A DNA stretch of 64,000 nucleotides from Bradyrhizobium niftali (lineage in GTDB: Bacteria; Pseudomonadota; Alphaproteobacteria; Rhizobiales; Xanthobacteraceae). This document shows positions 27,010-36,258 of the stretch, piece by piece. Each line of letters opens with the position of its first letter. Within the stretch, counting starts at the first letter, position 1. The position numbers and the translations under genes are program-made. The notes beneath the pieces are model-generated. The model searched no databases, had not been told where the DNA came from, and worked only from the letters and a program-made list of their open reading frames with translations. The DNA lies in the NCBI RefSeq assembly GCF_004571025.1, contig NZ_SPQT01000001.1:186001-250000 (forward strand), in the 5' to 3' direction.

Positions 27010-27054
27010 AGGATACTACTTTAAAACAATAGCCCGAACGGGAGAGAAGCGGCC

Positions 27055-28455
27055 ATGCAAAGCCCCGCCGATATTCTCAAGGGTATCTGGACCTCCGTTG
27101 GCGGCGATCCTGTCGCGCTCGAACGTGTACGGCTGACCGGGGAGGAGCCGCAGATCCCGTCCTCGTTTCGTGTCGCTGTCGCCGGCCAAACCACAATCGC
27201 TGCCGCAGGCCTCGCCGCCGCCGAAATCTGGCGACTGCGAAGCGGTGAGGCGCAGGACGTCCATGTCGACACGCGCCATGCCGTGGCCGAATGCCGTTCG
27301 GAGCGCTATTTGCGCCTCGACGACAAGCCGCCGCCGCCGGCCTGGGACGCCATCGCCGGCGTCTACAGGACCGGCGATGGCCGCTTCGTCCGCTGCCACA
27401 CCAACTTTCCGCATCACCGCGACGCGGTCTGCAAGGTGCTCGCCTGCGAGGCGGAGCGCGAGAAGGTGCAGGCCGCGTTGATGCGGTGGAAGGGCGAGGA
27501 GTTTGAATCCGCGGCTTACGCTGCAGGCGGCGTCGTTGCCCTGATGCGCTCTTACGACGAGTGGTCCGCACTGCCGCAGGCGCGTGCGCTCGCCGAACTG
27601 CCGCTGATGTCGATCGAGAGGATCGGCGAAGCCCCGCCAAGGCCGTGGCCTGAAGGCGATCGCCCTCTCGCAGGCCTCCGCGTGCTCGATCTCTCCCGCG
27701 TCATCGCAGGGCCAGTCGCCGGCCGCACGCTCGCCGCGCATGGTGCGGATGTGCTGCTGGTGTCGGGGCCGGAGCTACCCGCCATTCCCTGGCTTACCAT
27801 CGACACCGGCCGCGGCAAGCTCACCACGTTCGTCGAGCTGAAGAGCGAAGCGGGCAGGGCGCAGTTGCGCGAGTTGCTGAAGGGCGCCGACATTGTCTCG
27901 CAGGGCTATCGCCCGCGTGCGCTTGCCGCCCTCGGCTTCGGGCCCGAGGAGGCCGCGAAGATCAATCCCGGCATCGTCTACGTGACGCTGTCAGCCTACG
28001 GCCATGCCGGCCCCTGGGCCGAGCGGCGCGGCTTCGACTCTCTGGTGCAAACCACCACCGGTTTCAACCATGCCGAGGGGCAGGCCGCCGGCATCGACGG
28101 TCCCAAGGAACTGCCGGCACAGATACTCGATCACGCTACCGGCTATCTCATGGCGCTTGGCGCGATGATGGCCAAAGCGCGTCAGGCCGGCGAAGGCGGC
28201 AGCTGGCACGTGCGCGTGTCGCTGGCGCAGACCGGCCGCTGGTTGTGGAATCTCGGCCGGCTCGACGGCGGACTGGACACCCCGGATCTTACGGGCGAGG
28301 CCGTACATGCAGCGTTCATCGAGAGCATGCCATCTGGCTTCGGCACGTTGAAAGCGGTGCGCCATTCGGCGCTGCTGTCGAGAACGCCGACGCAATGGAG
28401 CCGTCCGGCGATGCCGCTCGGCAGTCATCCGGCACAGTGGCCGCTGAGAAGCTGA
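27055..28455 (+). CDS. CaiB/BaiF-type CoA transferase with permuted domain order
   Basis: The 466-residue protein belongs to family III CoA transferases, which move CoA between carboxylic acids. Its order is unusual. The Rossmann start of a normal CaiB protein, PLAGLRVLDLSRVIAGPVAG with TLAAHGADVLLV, appears only at about residue 205. Residues about 110-195 (YRTGDGRFVRCHTNF through MRSYDEWSALPQ) look like the small second domain that normally follows it. This could be a circular permutation, or the leftover of a two-copy fusion that lost its outer halves. GYRPRALAALGFGPE and VYVTLSAYGHAGPWAERRGFD are standard family blocks. The substrate is unknown. The gene stands alone. Confidence 0.82.
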   Translation: MQSPADILKGIWTSVGGDPVALERVRLTGEEPQIPSSFRVAVAGQTTIAAAGLAAAEIWRLRSGEAQDVHVDTRHAVAECRSERYLRLDDKPPPPAWDAIAGVYRTGDGRFVRCHTNFPHHRDAVCKVLACEAEREKVQAALMRWKGEEFESAAYAAGGVVALMRSYDEWSALPQARALAELPLMSIERIGEAPPRPWPEGDRPLAGLRVLDLSRVIAGPVAGRTLAAHGADVLLVSGPELPAIPWLTIDTGRGKLTTFVELKSEAGRAQLRELLKGADIVSQGYRPRALAALGFGPEEAAKINPGIVYVTLSAYGHAGPWAERRGFDSLVQTTTGFNHAEGQAAGIDGPKELPAQILDHATGYLMALGAMMAKARQAGEGGSWHVRVSLAQTGRWLWNLGRLDGGLDTPDLTGEAVHAAFIESMPSGFGTLKAVRHSALLSRTPTQWSRPAMPLGSHPAQWPLRS

Positions 28456-28624
28456 CACTTGGCTTACTTGGATAGCTTACTTGGAGCTGACGCGTCGCAA
28501 AATTTTAACGCAAACGGAAAGGTGCGGGGCGTTTTTTAGGTTGTTTGAAATCTGAATTCGGCACTATTAGCGCGACCGATGAGGCAGTCATTTGCCGAGA
28601 TCGTCGCAGACATGACCGGGCCCC

Positions 28625-29869
28625 ATGGTAGTTGAAAATACCAAGCGATTGCAGGTGCTTACAAAACAACGGGTGATCACATCCGTAGTTTTACTGGCAC
28701 TCGCCGGCGCCGGTGCCTATGGCTTCCTCTATGCGGGGGCCAAGGAAAAAAGTCATTCCGAGGTCTCCAGCCAGTCGCGCAGGAATGCGCAGAACTTCAC
28801 GCCGACGCCGTCCGAATGGGCGACGCTGACGATCGAGCCGGTCAAGGCCAAGACCTTCCGCGCCGAATATGTCACCGAAGGCAAGGTCGCGGTCGACGAG
28901 GATCGCTCGACGCCGGTGTTCTCGCCGTATGCGGGCAGGGTCACCAAGCTGCTCGCCAAGCCGGGCGAGATGCTGAAGCAAGGTCAACCGCTGTTCACGA
29001 TCGAGGCCGCCGACACCGTGCAGGCCCAGAACGATTTCATCGCGGCGATGACCTCGCAGAACAAGGCGAAGTCGGCGATCGATCTTGCCGACATCCAGTT
29101 CAAGCGGGCCAAGGATCTCTATGAGGGCCACGCCATTCCGCTGAAGGACTATCAGCAGGCGGAAGCCACCCAGGTTCAGGCGCAGAACGACATGCGCTCC
29201 TCGGCGACGGCGCTGGAAGCCGCACGCAACAAGCTGCGGATTCTCGGCTTCACCGACGAGACCATCAAGGTGTTCCAGGACAAGGGCGTCATCGATCGGG
29301 AGATCACGATCTACTCGCCGATCTCCGGCACGGTCGTGCAGCGTAAGATCGGCCCAGGCCAGTACGTCAATTCCGGCGCCAGCGATCCGGTCTTCGTGAT
29401 CGGCGACCTCTCAACGGTCTGGCTCACCGCCTTCGTGCGCGAGAGCGACGCGGCCGCGGTATGCATCGGGCAGGACATCACCGTCAACGTGATGGCGCTG
29501 CCGGGGCGGCCGCTGACCGCCAAGATCAACTACGTCGCCGCCGCGATCGATCCCAGCACCCGCCGTCTGCTGGTTCGCGCCACCATCGACAACAAGGACG
29601 GCGTGCTCAAGCCGGAAATGTTCGCCAACGTCACGATCTATTCGGCTGGCGACCGTGCGGCACCGGCGGTGCCGAAACAGGCGCTGATCTATGAAGCCGA
29701 CAAGGTTCGCATCTGGGTGGCGCGCGAGGACAAGTCGGTCGAGCTGCGCCAGATCAAGATCGGCCTCATCAACGGCAACCTCGTTGAAGTCACGAGCAAC
29801 CTGAAGCCCGGCGAGCAGATCGTCACCAAGGGCAGCTTGTTCATCGACCGCGCGGCGTCCGGCAGCTGA
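28625..29869 (+). CDS. RND efflux periplasmic adaptor (CusB/CzcB-like)
   Basis: The 414-residue membrane-fusion protein has an N-terminal anchor helix (about 17-37). Barrel-sandwich halves include VFSPYAGRVTKLLAKPGEML and IYSPISGTVVQRKIGPGQYV, with a coiled-coil hairpin between (about 130-210) and beta-barrel and membrane-proximal domains beyond. There is no lipobox cysteine. It links the downstream inner-membrane pump to an outer-membrane channel. The Met-rich metal-binding N-terminus of CusB is missing, so the substrate metal is uncertain. It is 38 bp upstream of the pump gene and clearly in one operon with it. Confidence 0.9.
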   Translation: MVVENTKRLQVLTKQRVITSVVLLALAGAGAYGFLYAGAKEKSHSEVSSQSRRNAQNFTPTPSEWATLTIEPVKAKTFRAEYVTEGKVAVDEDRSTPVFSPYAGRVTKLLAKPGEMLKQGQPLFTIEAADTVQAQNDFIAAMTSQNKAKSAIDLADIQFKRAKDLYEGHAIPLKDYQQAEATQVQAQNDMRSSATALEAARNKLRILGFTDETIKVFQDKGVIDREITIYSPISGTVVQRKIGPGQYVNSGASDPVFVIGDLSTVWLTAFVRESDAAAVCIGQDITVNVMALPGRPLTAKINYVAAAIDPSTRRLLVRATIDNKDGVLKPEMFANVTIYSAGDRAAPAVPKQALIYEADKVRIWVAREDKSVELRQIKIGLINGNLVEVTSNLKPGEQIVTKGSLFIDRAASGS

Positions 29870-29907
29870 TCGACGACCCAAAAACTGACAACAAACTGAA
29901 GAGCTGA

Positions 29908-32900
29908 ATGGATCGTCTCGTCGCCCTTGCCGTCAACCGGCGCTTCCTGATGGTCGGCATGTTCGTTGCCGTGCTGATCGGCGGCCTGATCGCGTTCAAC
30001 CAGCTCAACATCGAGGCCTATCCCGACCCGACCCCGCCGATGGTCGATATCGTGACGCAGAGCCCCGGCCTGTCGGCCGAGGAAATCGAGCGTTACATCA
30101 CGATCCCGATCGAGACCCAGGTCGCGGGTCTGAAGAACCTCACGACCATCCGCACCATCTCGCTCTACGGCCTCTCCGACATCAAGCTCCAGTTCTCCTT
30201 CGCCTACACCTATGACGAGGCGTTGCAGCAGGTCTTGAACCGCCTGGCGCAGCTCGCGCCGCTGCCGGGCAATGTGCAGCCGCAGATCTCGCCGCTCAGC
30301 CCGATCGGCGAGATCTTCCGCTACCGCCTGGTCGGCCCGCCGAATTACAGCGTGCTCGACCTCAAGACCATCCAGGACTGGATCCTCCAGCGCCGCTTTC
30401 GCGCCGTGCCGGGCGTCATCGACGTCACCGGCTGGGGCGGCAAGAGCAAGACCTACGAGCTCCAGGTCGACTTCAACAAGCTCGTCGCCAACGGCCTGAC
30501 GCTGCCGCAATTGCTCCAGGCGGTCGGCAATGCGAACGTCAATGTCGGCGGCAACACTGTCAATATCGGCCAGCAATCGGCCGTGGTGCGCGGCGTCGGC
30601 CTGATACGTTCGATCGACGACCTTGCCAACACCATGGTCTCGCAGACCAACGGCAACCCGGTGCTGGTCAAGGACGTCGCCACCGTCACCGTCGGTCAGA
30701 AGCCTCGTCTCGGCATTGCCGGCCTCGACGAGTCCGACGACATCGTGCAGGGCATCGTCCTGATGCGTCGTGGCGAGCAGAGCTCGCCAACCATCAAGCG
30801 CGTCCACCAGCTCGTTCAAACGATCAACGACTCCAGCATCCTGCCGCCCGGCGTGCGCATCGAGCGCATCTACGACCGCGGCGACCTGATCGAGCTCACC
30901 ACCCACACCGTGCTGCACAACATGGTGGTCGGCATCCTCCTGATCGTGCTGTTGCAGTGGATCTTCCTCGGCGATTTGCGCAGCGCGCTGATCGTCGGCG
31001 CCACCATTCCGTTCGCGCTGTTCTTCGCGGTGATCATCCTGGTGCTGCGCGGAGAATCGGCGAACCTGCTGTCGGTCGGTGCGATCGACTTCGGCCTGAT
31101 CGTCGATGCCACCGTCATCATGGTGGAAGCGATCTTCCGCCGCCTGACGCAGACGACGCCGGTGTCCGAATCCGAGCACATGTCGCCCGAGACGCTGTTC
31201 GGCATGAAGAGCCACGCCATCCTCAGCGCCGCGGCCGACGTGTCGCGCTCGATCTTCTTCGCCGCCGCCATCATCATCGCGGCCTTCCTGCCGCTGTTCA
31301 CGCTCTCCGGCGTCGAAGGCAACATCTTCGGACCGATGGCGCGCACCTATGCCTATGCGCTCGCCGGCGGGCTGCTGGCCACCTTCACGGTGACGCCGGC
31401 GCTGTCCGCGATCATCCTGCCCGCGCATGTCGAGGAAACCGAGACCAAGGTCATGCTGATCCTGCACCGGATCTACATGCCGGTGCTGCATTGGGCGGTC
31501 GCCAATCGCGGCATCATGCTTAGCGGTGCGGTCGGTCTCGTGCTGATGACGGTGGCGCTTAGCCGGCTGCTCGGCCTCGAATTCCTGCCCAAGCTGGAAG
31601 AGGGCAATCTCTGGATCCGCGCCACGCTGCCGCCGACCATCTCGCTCCAGGAGGGCAACACCTACGTCAACGAGATGCGCAAGGTGATCCGCGCCCGGCC
31701 CGAGGTGGAATCCGTGGTGTCGCAGCACGGCCGTCCCGACGACGGCACCGACGCGGCCGGCTTCTTCAACGCCGAGTTCTTCGCGCCGCTCAAGCCCGTG
31801 AGCCAATGGCCCGGCACACGCGACAAGGAAGAGCTGACCGCGCAACTGCTCAAGCAGCTCGACGACCGCTTCCCCGGCGTCGAGTTCAATTTCTCGCAGT
31901 ATCTCCAGGACAACGTCTCCGAAGCTGTCTCCGGCGTGAAGGGCGAGAACTCGATCAAGCTGTTCGGCAGCGATCTGCAGGCGCTCACCGACACCGCCAA
32001 CAAGATCAAGCAGGTGCTGTCGACCGTGCAGGGTGTCACCGACCTTGCTGTGTTCACCTCGCTCGGGCAGCCGACCATCCAGATCGACATCGACCGCGCC
32101 AAGGCCGCGCGCTACGGCCTCGCACCGGGCGACATCAACGCCACCATCAAGGTCGCGATCGGCGGCGACACCGCGGGCGATCTCTACGAGCCCGGAAGCG
32201 ACCGCCATTTCCCGATCATCGTCCGCCTTGCGCCGGAATATCGCAGGAGCGCGGAGGCGATCCAGAACCTGCGCATCGGCGCGCCCGGCCCGAACGGCAC
32301 TGTCACGCAGATCCCGTTGAGCGAGGTCGCCAGCATCAGCCTCGTCTCGGGTGCGGCCTACATCTATCGCGAGCAGCAGGAGCGCTACCTGCCGATCAAG
32401 TTCTCGGTGCGCGAGCGCGATCTCGGCAGCGCGATCCGCGAGGCGCAGCAGAAGATCGCCGACCAGGTGCAGCTGCCGCCCGGCTCGCACATGGATTGGG
32501 TCGGCGAATTCGGCAATCTCCAGGACGCGATCCGGCGCCTGTCGATCGTGGTGCCGATCTCGCTGGCGCTGATCGGCGTCCTGCTCTGGTTCAATTTCGG
32601 CTCGATGACCGACACGCTGCTCGCCATGAGCGTGATCCCGATGGCGATCTTCGGCGGCGTGCTGGGTCTGTTGATCACCGGCACGGCGTTCAGCGTCTCC
32701 GCGGCGATCGGCTTCATCGCGCTGTTCGGCATCGCGGTGATGGACGGCATCATCATCCTGTCGCAGTTCAATCAGCTCATCGAGGAAGGCATGGACCGCG
32801 TGAGCGCGGTGATCCGCACCGGCGAGCTTCAGCTTCGGCCAGTGCTGATGACCTGCGTCGTCGCCGGCGTCGGCCTCTTGCCCGCTGCGCTGTCGGAGGG

Positions 32901-33024
32901 CATCGGCTCGCAGGTGCAGAAGCCGCTCGCGGTCGTCGTCGTCACCGGCATGATGCTGGCACCGGTCGTGATCCTGGTGACGCTGCCGGTGCTGATCTCC
33001 TTCTTCTCCCGCCGCGCGCGCTGA
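29908..33024 (+). CDS. Heavy-metal-type RND efflux pump (CusA/CzcA family)
   Basis: The 1038-residue inner-membrane proton-driven pump has twelve predicted helices and two large periplasmic loops. The HME-RND start is FNQLNIEAYPDPTPPMVDIV. The proton-relay signature of metal pumps is intact in helix 4, GAIDFGLIVDATVIMVE with Asp394, Asp400 and Glu407, matching the DFG/D/E pattern of CzcA. This favours metal cations over organic drugs. The specific ion cannot be read. No cusC/czcC gene follows. The TolC-like protein at 34641 is the nearest outer-membrane partner. The stop lies 20 bp from the convergent amidohydrolase stop. Confidence 0.92.
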   Translation: MDRLVALAVNRRFLMVGMFVAVLIGGLIAFNQLNIEAYPDPTPPMVDIVTQSPGLSAEEIERYITIPIETQVAGLKNLTTIRTISLYGLSDIKLQFSFAYTYDEALQQVLNRLAQLAPLPGNVQPQISPLSPIGEIFRYRLVGPPNYSVLDLKTIQDWILQRRFRAVPGVIDVTGWGGKSKTYELQVDFNKLVANGLTLPQLLQAVGNANVNVGGNTVNIGQQSAVVRGVGLIRSIDDLANTMVSQTNGNPVLVKDVATVTVGQKPRLGIAGLDESDDIVQGIVLMRRGEQSSPTIKRVHQLVQTINDSSILPPGVRIERIYDRGDLIELTTHTVLHNMVVGILLIVLLQWIFLGDLRSALIVGATIPFALFFAVIILVLRGESANLLSVGAIDFGLIVDATVIMVEAIFRRLTQTTPVSESEHMSPETLFGMKSHAILSAAADVSRSIFFAAAIIIAAFLPLFTLSGVEGNIFGPMARTYAYALAGGLLATFTVTPALSAIILPAHVEETETKVMLILHRIYMPVLHWAVANRGIMLSGAVGLVLMTVALSRLLGLEFLPKLEEGNLWIRATLPPTISLQEGNTYVNEMRKVIRARPEVESVVSQHGRPDDGTDAAGFFNAEFFAPLKPVSQWPGTRDKEELTAQLLKQLDDRFPGVEFNFSQYLQDNVSEAVSGVKGENSIKLFGSDLQALTDTANKIKQVLSTVQGVTDLAVFTSLGQPTIQIDIDRAKAARYGLAPGDINATIKVAIGGDTAGDLYEPGSDRHFPIIVRLAPEYRRSAEAIQNLRIGAPGPNGTVTQIPLSEVASISLVSGAAYIYREQQERYLPIKFSVRERDLGSAIREAQQKIADQVQLPPGSHMDWVGEFGNLQDAIRRLSIVVPISLALIGVLLWFNFGSMTDTLLAMSVIPMAIFGGVLGLLITGTAFSVSAAIGFIALFGIAVMDGIIILSQFNQLIEEGMDRVSAVIRTGELQLRPVLMTCVVAGVGLLPAALSEGIGSQVQKPLAVVVVTGMMLAPVVILVTLPVLISFFSRRAR

Positions 33025-33044
33025 TCGCGGGCGGCCGTCGCGAC

Positions 33045-34007
33045 TCAGAATCCGTAGAGTCGCGCCGGATTGTCGACCAGGATCTTCTTGAGCACATCCG
33101 CATCCGGTGCCCACACCGGGAGCTGGTTGAGCAGGCGACCGTCGTCGATCTGGTAGAGCGGCGCGATGTCGGTGGCTTTCCGTCCCTCGACGCGGCTCGA
33201 ATCCGGATGCGGCCAGTCGGTGCCCCAGACGATGCGATCCGGATTGGCCGCGATCAGCGCGCGCGCATAGGGCACCATGTCCTGATAATCAGGCGCGAGT
33301 TTTGACGAGCGATAGGCACCGGAGATCTTCACATAGGCCTTGCCGGATTTGACGAGCGCGACCAGGTCCGCAAATCCCGGCTGCTCCAGCCCGAGCGAAG
33401 CCTCGAGGCCGCCGAAATGATCGAACACCGCGGGCACGGGCGCGGCCAGCACCAGGTCCTTGATCGCCGAGATCATCGGCAGCGTGGTGTAGAGCTGCAC
33501 GTGCCAGCCGCGCGCCTTCATGCGCTCCACGGCCGCGGTGAAGCGGGTCCGGCCGACATTGGGATCGCTGACGCCGCCGGTCGCAAGATTGATGCGAATG
33601 CCGCGGAAGCCGTCCTGCTGCATCGCGTCGAGCTGGACCTCCGTCGTCTTGTCGTCGATCACGGCGACCCCGCGCGCGGTTCCGCCACGCGCCTTCATGC
33701 CGAACAGAGAGGAGGAGTTGTCGCTGCCGTAGACGCTCGGCGTCACGATCACCACGCGCTCGATATGCAGCGCCTGGTGCAGAGCGGCCATTTCTTCAGG
33801 GCTTGCCGGCTCAGGCGTATAGACCCGTCCTGCGAAGAACGGAAACTTTTCGACATCGCCATGGATGTGGGTGTGGCAGTCGCAGGCCTGCGCCGGCACG
33901 TCGAAATTGACCGGCGTCGCGGGCTGCGACGCGCGGGCGTGGGCTTTGCTGGTCATGGCTACTCCGGCGGTAAGTGAGGCAAGCAGGACGCTGCGTCGGT
34001 TGAGCAT
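33045..34007 (-). CDS. Exported amidohydrolase-2 family TIM-barrel hydrolase
   Basis: The 320-residue protein carries a twin-arginine-like signal (NRRSVLLASLTAGVA) and then an amidohydrolase-2 barrel. The metal motif is ACDCHTHIHGD. Later motifs include GIRINLATGG, VFDHFGGLEAS and WGTDWPHPD with the catalytic Asp. Relatives include 2-pyrone-4,6-dicarboxylate hydrolase and other lactonases. The substrate is unknown. Export of this family is fairly uncommon, so a periplasmic lactone or ester is possible. It is monocistronic, with its start 51 bp beyond the P-loop gene stop. Confidence 0.85.
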   Translation of the reverse strand: MLNRRSVLLASLTAGVAMTSKAHARASQPATPVNFDVPAQACDCHTHIHGDVEKFPFFAGRVYTPEPASPEEMAALHQALHIERVVIVTPSVYGSDNSSSLFGMKARGGTARGVAVIDDKTTEVQLDAMQQDGFRGIRINLATGGVSDPNVGRTRFTAAVERMKARGWHVQLYTTLPMISAIKDLVLAAPVPAVFDHFGGLEASLGLEQPGFADLVALVKSGKAYVKISGAYRSSKLAPDYQDMVPYARALIAANPDRIVWGTDWPHPDSSRVEGRKATDIAPLYQIDDGRLLNQLPVWAPDADVLKKILVDNPARLYGF

Positions 34008-34057
34008 GGTTGTCTCCCTGCTTCGTTATTTGGAGGTGGGACCGCAACAGTATCACA

Positions 34058-34615
34058 TCAGCCGGGTAACCGCTCCGCCTCGCTGCATAGCTGCTCGACA
34101 AGATCCGCAAGCGGGCGTGAGCCGTCGATGCGTACGACCGGGCAGGGCAGGCCCGCGAGCCAGGCCTCATCTTTTGTGAGACTGCGGCCCTCGCGATCGC
34201 CGGCTTCGTAGCGCGAGGCCCATTCGACAAACGACTCCGTCTCCTCATGACGCCAGCCGCCCTGTGCGACGGCATCAGCTCCGAAATGCGTAGCCTCGCG
34301 GCCACGCAGGCGCTGCAAGCGAAGCTCGCGCGGCGTCGTCACAAAGACGACGAGATCGAAGAACGGGACGAGCTCGTCGCCCCAGCCGGTGACGGTTCCG
34401 CTCAGCACCCAATCGAGACGCGGCAGAAACATCTCGCGTATCAGGCGCAGGCGCTCTGCGGCGGGGCGCGTCGTCTGGTAGGGCGGCGCGGTCGGCAGCC
34501 AGAAGTAGTCGTCGCTGTCGTGATGCGGAAGCGCAAGCCGGGCGGCGAGCGCGCGACCGAGCGTCGTCACGCCGGAGCCCGAAGCTCCCATCAGATGGAT
34601 GCGGCGGCTTTTCAT
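34058..34615 (-). CDS. P-loop kinase-like protein with atypical Walker A
   Basis: The 185-residue protein resembles adenylate-kinase-like small-molecule kinases (COG0563 type). The N-terminal loop reads GASGSGVTTLG. The invariant Walker A lysine is replaced by Val, although the surrounding residues are canonical. HHDSDDYFWLPT and the LSGTVTGWGDELVPFFDLVV strand follow the group's pattern, and WLAGLPCPVVRIDGSRP closes the fold. I recall the same Val in related proteobacterial proteins, so it is probably a family trait. Nucleotide binding may be weak or altered. I used the ATG at 34615. A GTG at 34621 is also possible. Confidence 0.8.
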   Translation of the reverse strand: MKSRRIHLMGASGSGVTTLGRALAARLALPHHDSDDYFWLPTAPPYQTTRPAAERLRLIREMFLPRLDWVLSGTVTGWGDELVPFFDLVVFVTTPRELRLQRLRGREATHFGADAVAQGGWRHEETESFVEWASRYEAGDREGRSLTKDEAWLAGLPCPVVRIDGSRPLADLVEQLCSEAERLPG

Positions 34616-34640
34616 CAGCACCAGCCCAGAAGATCTGGAA

Positions 34641-36038
34641 TTACTGCCCCGACGGCGTGCGCAGGCCGTGCCAGGCGTCGCGGACCTGCTGATAGTGCAC
34701 CTCGGGCAGGTAGTCCGGCGTGTTCAGGCTCAAGGTCTTGACGTCGAGATGGCCGACGGCGCTGAGCAGCGTGTAGGAGGCGATCACGCGGTCGCGCAGC
34801 GCGCCGATCAGCCGCGCCTTGGCCTGGATCAGGTCGGCCTGCGAGTTCAGCACGTCCACCGTCGTGCGCTGTCCGCCGGCGGCCTCGCGCTGCACGCCCT
34901 GGAGCGCGACGGTCGCCGCCTTCACTTCGGACTCGGAGGCCGAGACTGCGATCTTGGCACCTTCGTTCGCAACCCAGGCGCTGACCGCTGCGGTGCGGGC
35001 CTGATTGCGTACCTGGTCGAGCACGAGCCGGCTCTGCGCGGTGATCTCCTTGGCCTGCCGCGTCTGCGCGGCGGCCTGGCCGCCGTCGTAGATCGGCGCG
35101 GTGACGTTGGCGACGATCGAGGCCTGGTCCTCTGCGAAGGTGCCGAGCGTCGGGTCGTTGTTGCGGCTCTTGCTGGCGCTGCCCTGGATGCTGGCACTCG
35201 GCAGCAGCGCGCCTTCGGCGACGCGGATGTTGGTGGAGGCGACATCGACGTCGAAACTTGCGGCCATCACCGCCGGGTGCTGGCGGATCGCCATCGTCAA
35301 CGCGTCTTCGCGGCTCTTCGGCAGGTAGCGGTCGACGACCTCGGCGGGCCGGAGCTGCGACGGCGCATTGCCGATCACCTGCGCGTACATCGCCTGGCTC
35401 ACGGCGAGCGCGACTTCGGCGGCATTGAGGTCGGAGAGGCCACGGTTGAGACGGGCTTCGGCCTGCGCGGAGTCGGTCGGCGTGACGTCGCCGGCGTTGA
35501 GGCGGCGCTGCGTGACGGCGAGCGTCTCACGCAGGAAGGCGACGTTGGAGCGCTGCGCCTCGACCAGCGACTGGTTCGCCAGCACGTTGGTGTAGGCGGT
35601 GACCGCGTCGAGCAGCACGCCCTGGCCGACATTGCGCAGCGCCTCGCGGCCCGACTGGACCTGGAGTTCGGCGGCCCGCACGTTGTTGGCGGTGCGGAAC
35701 CCGTTGAACAGGGTCTGCGTCACGGTGACGCCGATCACCCAGGGCTTCAGATTGGCGGTCTGGATGGTGTTGTCGGGCAGCAGATTGCGCACCGATTGCA
35801 GGCCGGCGCTGAGGCTTGCCACGATCTGCGGCCGGTAGCCGGCCAGCGCCTGCGGCACGTTCTCGTCGGTCGCGCGCTGCCGCGCGCGCTCGGCATTGAG
35901 CTGCGGGTTGGTCTGGTAGGCCTTGGCGAGCGCCTCCGGCAGGGCTTCGGCCCATGCAGCGGAGGAGAGGGCGCAACACACCGCCAGCGTAGTCCATGTC
36001 GCAAGCACAGGACCCACGCCCGATCGATGCCGCGTCAT
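34641..36038 (-). CDS. TolC-family outer-membrane efflux channel
   Basis: The exported protein has about 465 residues and a signal peptide ending ALSSAAWA. It carries two outer_membrane_efflux repeats: EALAKAYQTNPQLNAERARQ opens the first, and a second long helical repeat starts near ALTMAIRQHPAVMAASFDVD. The coiled-coil composition (Ala, Gln, Arg, Asn) fits a trimeric alpha-barrel duct. It closely resembles TolC of type I secretion and multidrug systems. It could serve the RND metal pump 1.6 kb away, though they are not in one operon. The start is uncertain between ATGs at 36038 and 36071. I preferred 36038 because it gives the better signal peptide. Confidence 0.88.
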   Translation of the reverse strand: MTRHRSGVGPVLATWTTLAVCCALSSAAWAEALPEALAKAYQTNPQLNAERARQRATDENVPQALAGYRPQIVASLSAGLQSVRNLLPDNTIQTANLKPWVIGVTVTQTLFNGFRTANNVRAAELQVQSGREALRNVGQGVLLDAVTAYTNVLANQSLVEAQRSNVAFLRETLAVTQRRLNAGDVTPTDSAQAEARLNRGLSDLNAAEVALAVSQAMYAQVIGNAPSQLRPAEVVDRYLPKSREDALTMAIRQHPAVMAASFDVDVASTNIRVAEGALLPSASIQGSASKSRNNDPTLGTFAEDQASIVANVTAPIYDGGQAAAQTRQAKEITAQSRLVLDQVRNQARTAAVSAWVANEGAKIAVSASESEVKAATVALQGVQREAAGGQRTTVDVLNSQADLIQAKARLIGALRDRVIASYTLLSAVGHLDVKTLSLNTPDYLPEVHYQQVRDAWHGLRTPSGQ

Positions 36039-36258
36039 CACGCGACCAGCTCTGGCGGCTCGCCCAATCATGTAATCCCGCTAACCCCGGCTGTCCGCCC
36101 CCGCCGACGGTGGCCTCTTAGCTGTTTAACCAGCCGGGGTCCCGCAGGCAAACTGCCGCGGGGAAAACCCCCATGTATTCCGTGCTTGTTGCAGGTGCGT
36201 CACAGGGGTTGTGCGGGAAAGCGGCGGAGTCTTACACCGGCCTTACCGTTTGCCGGCG

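Noticed and set aside
29689..33114. Very long open frame (over 1100 codons) antisense to the RND efflux genes
   Set aside because: Its translation is Arg/Asp/Ala-rich with no domain. It mirrors the third-codon-position GC bias of the real pump gene.
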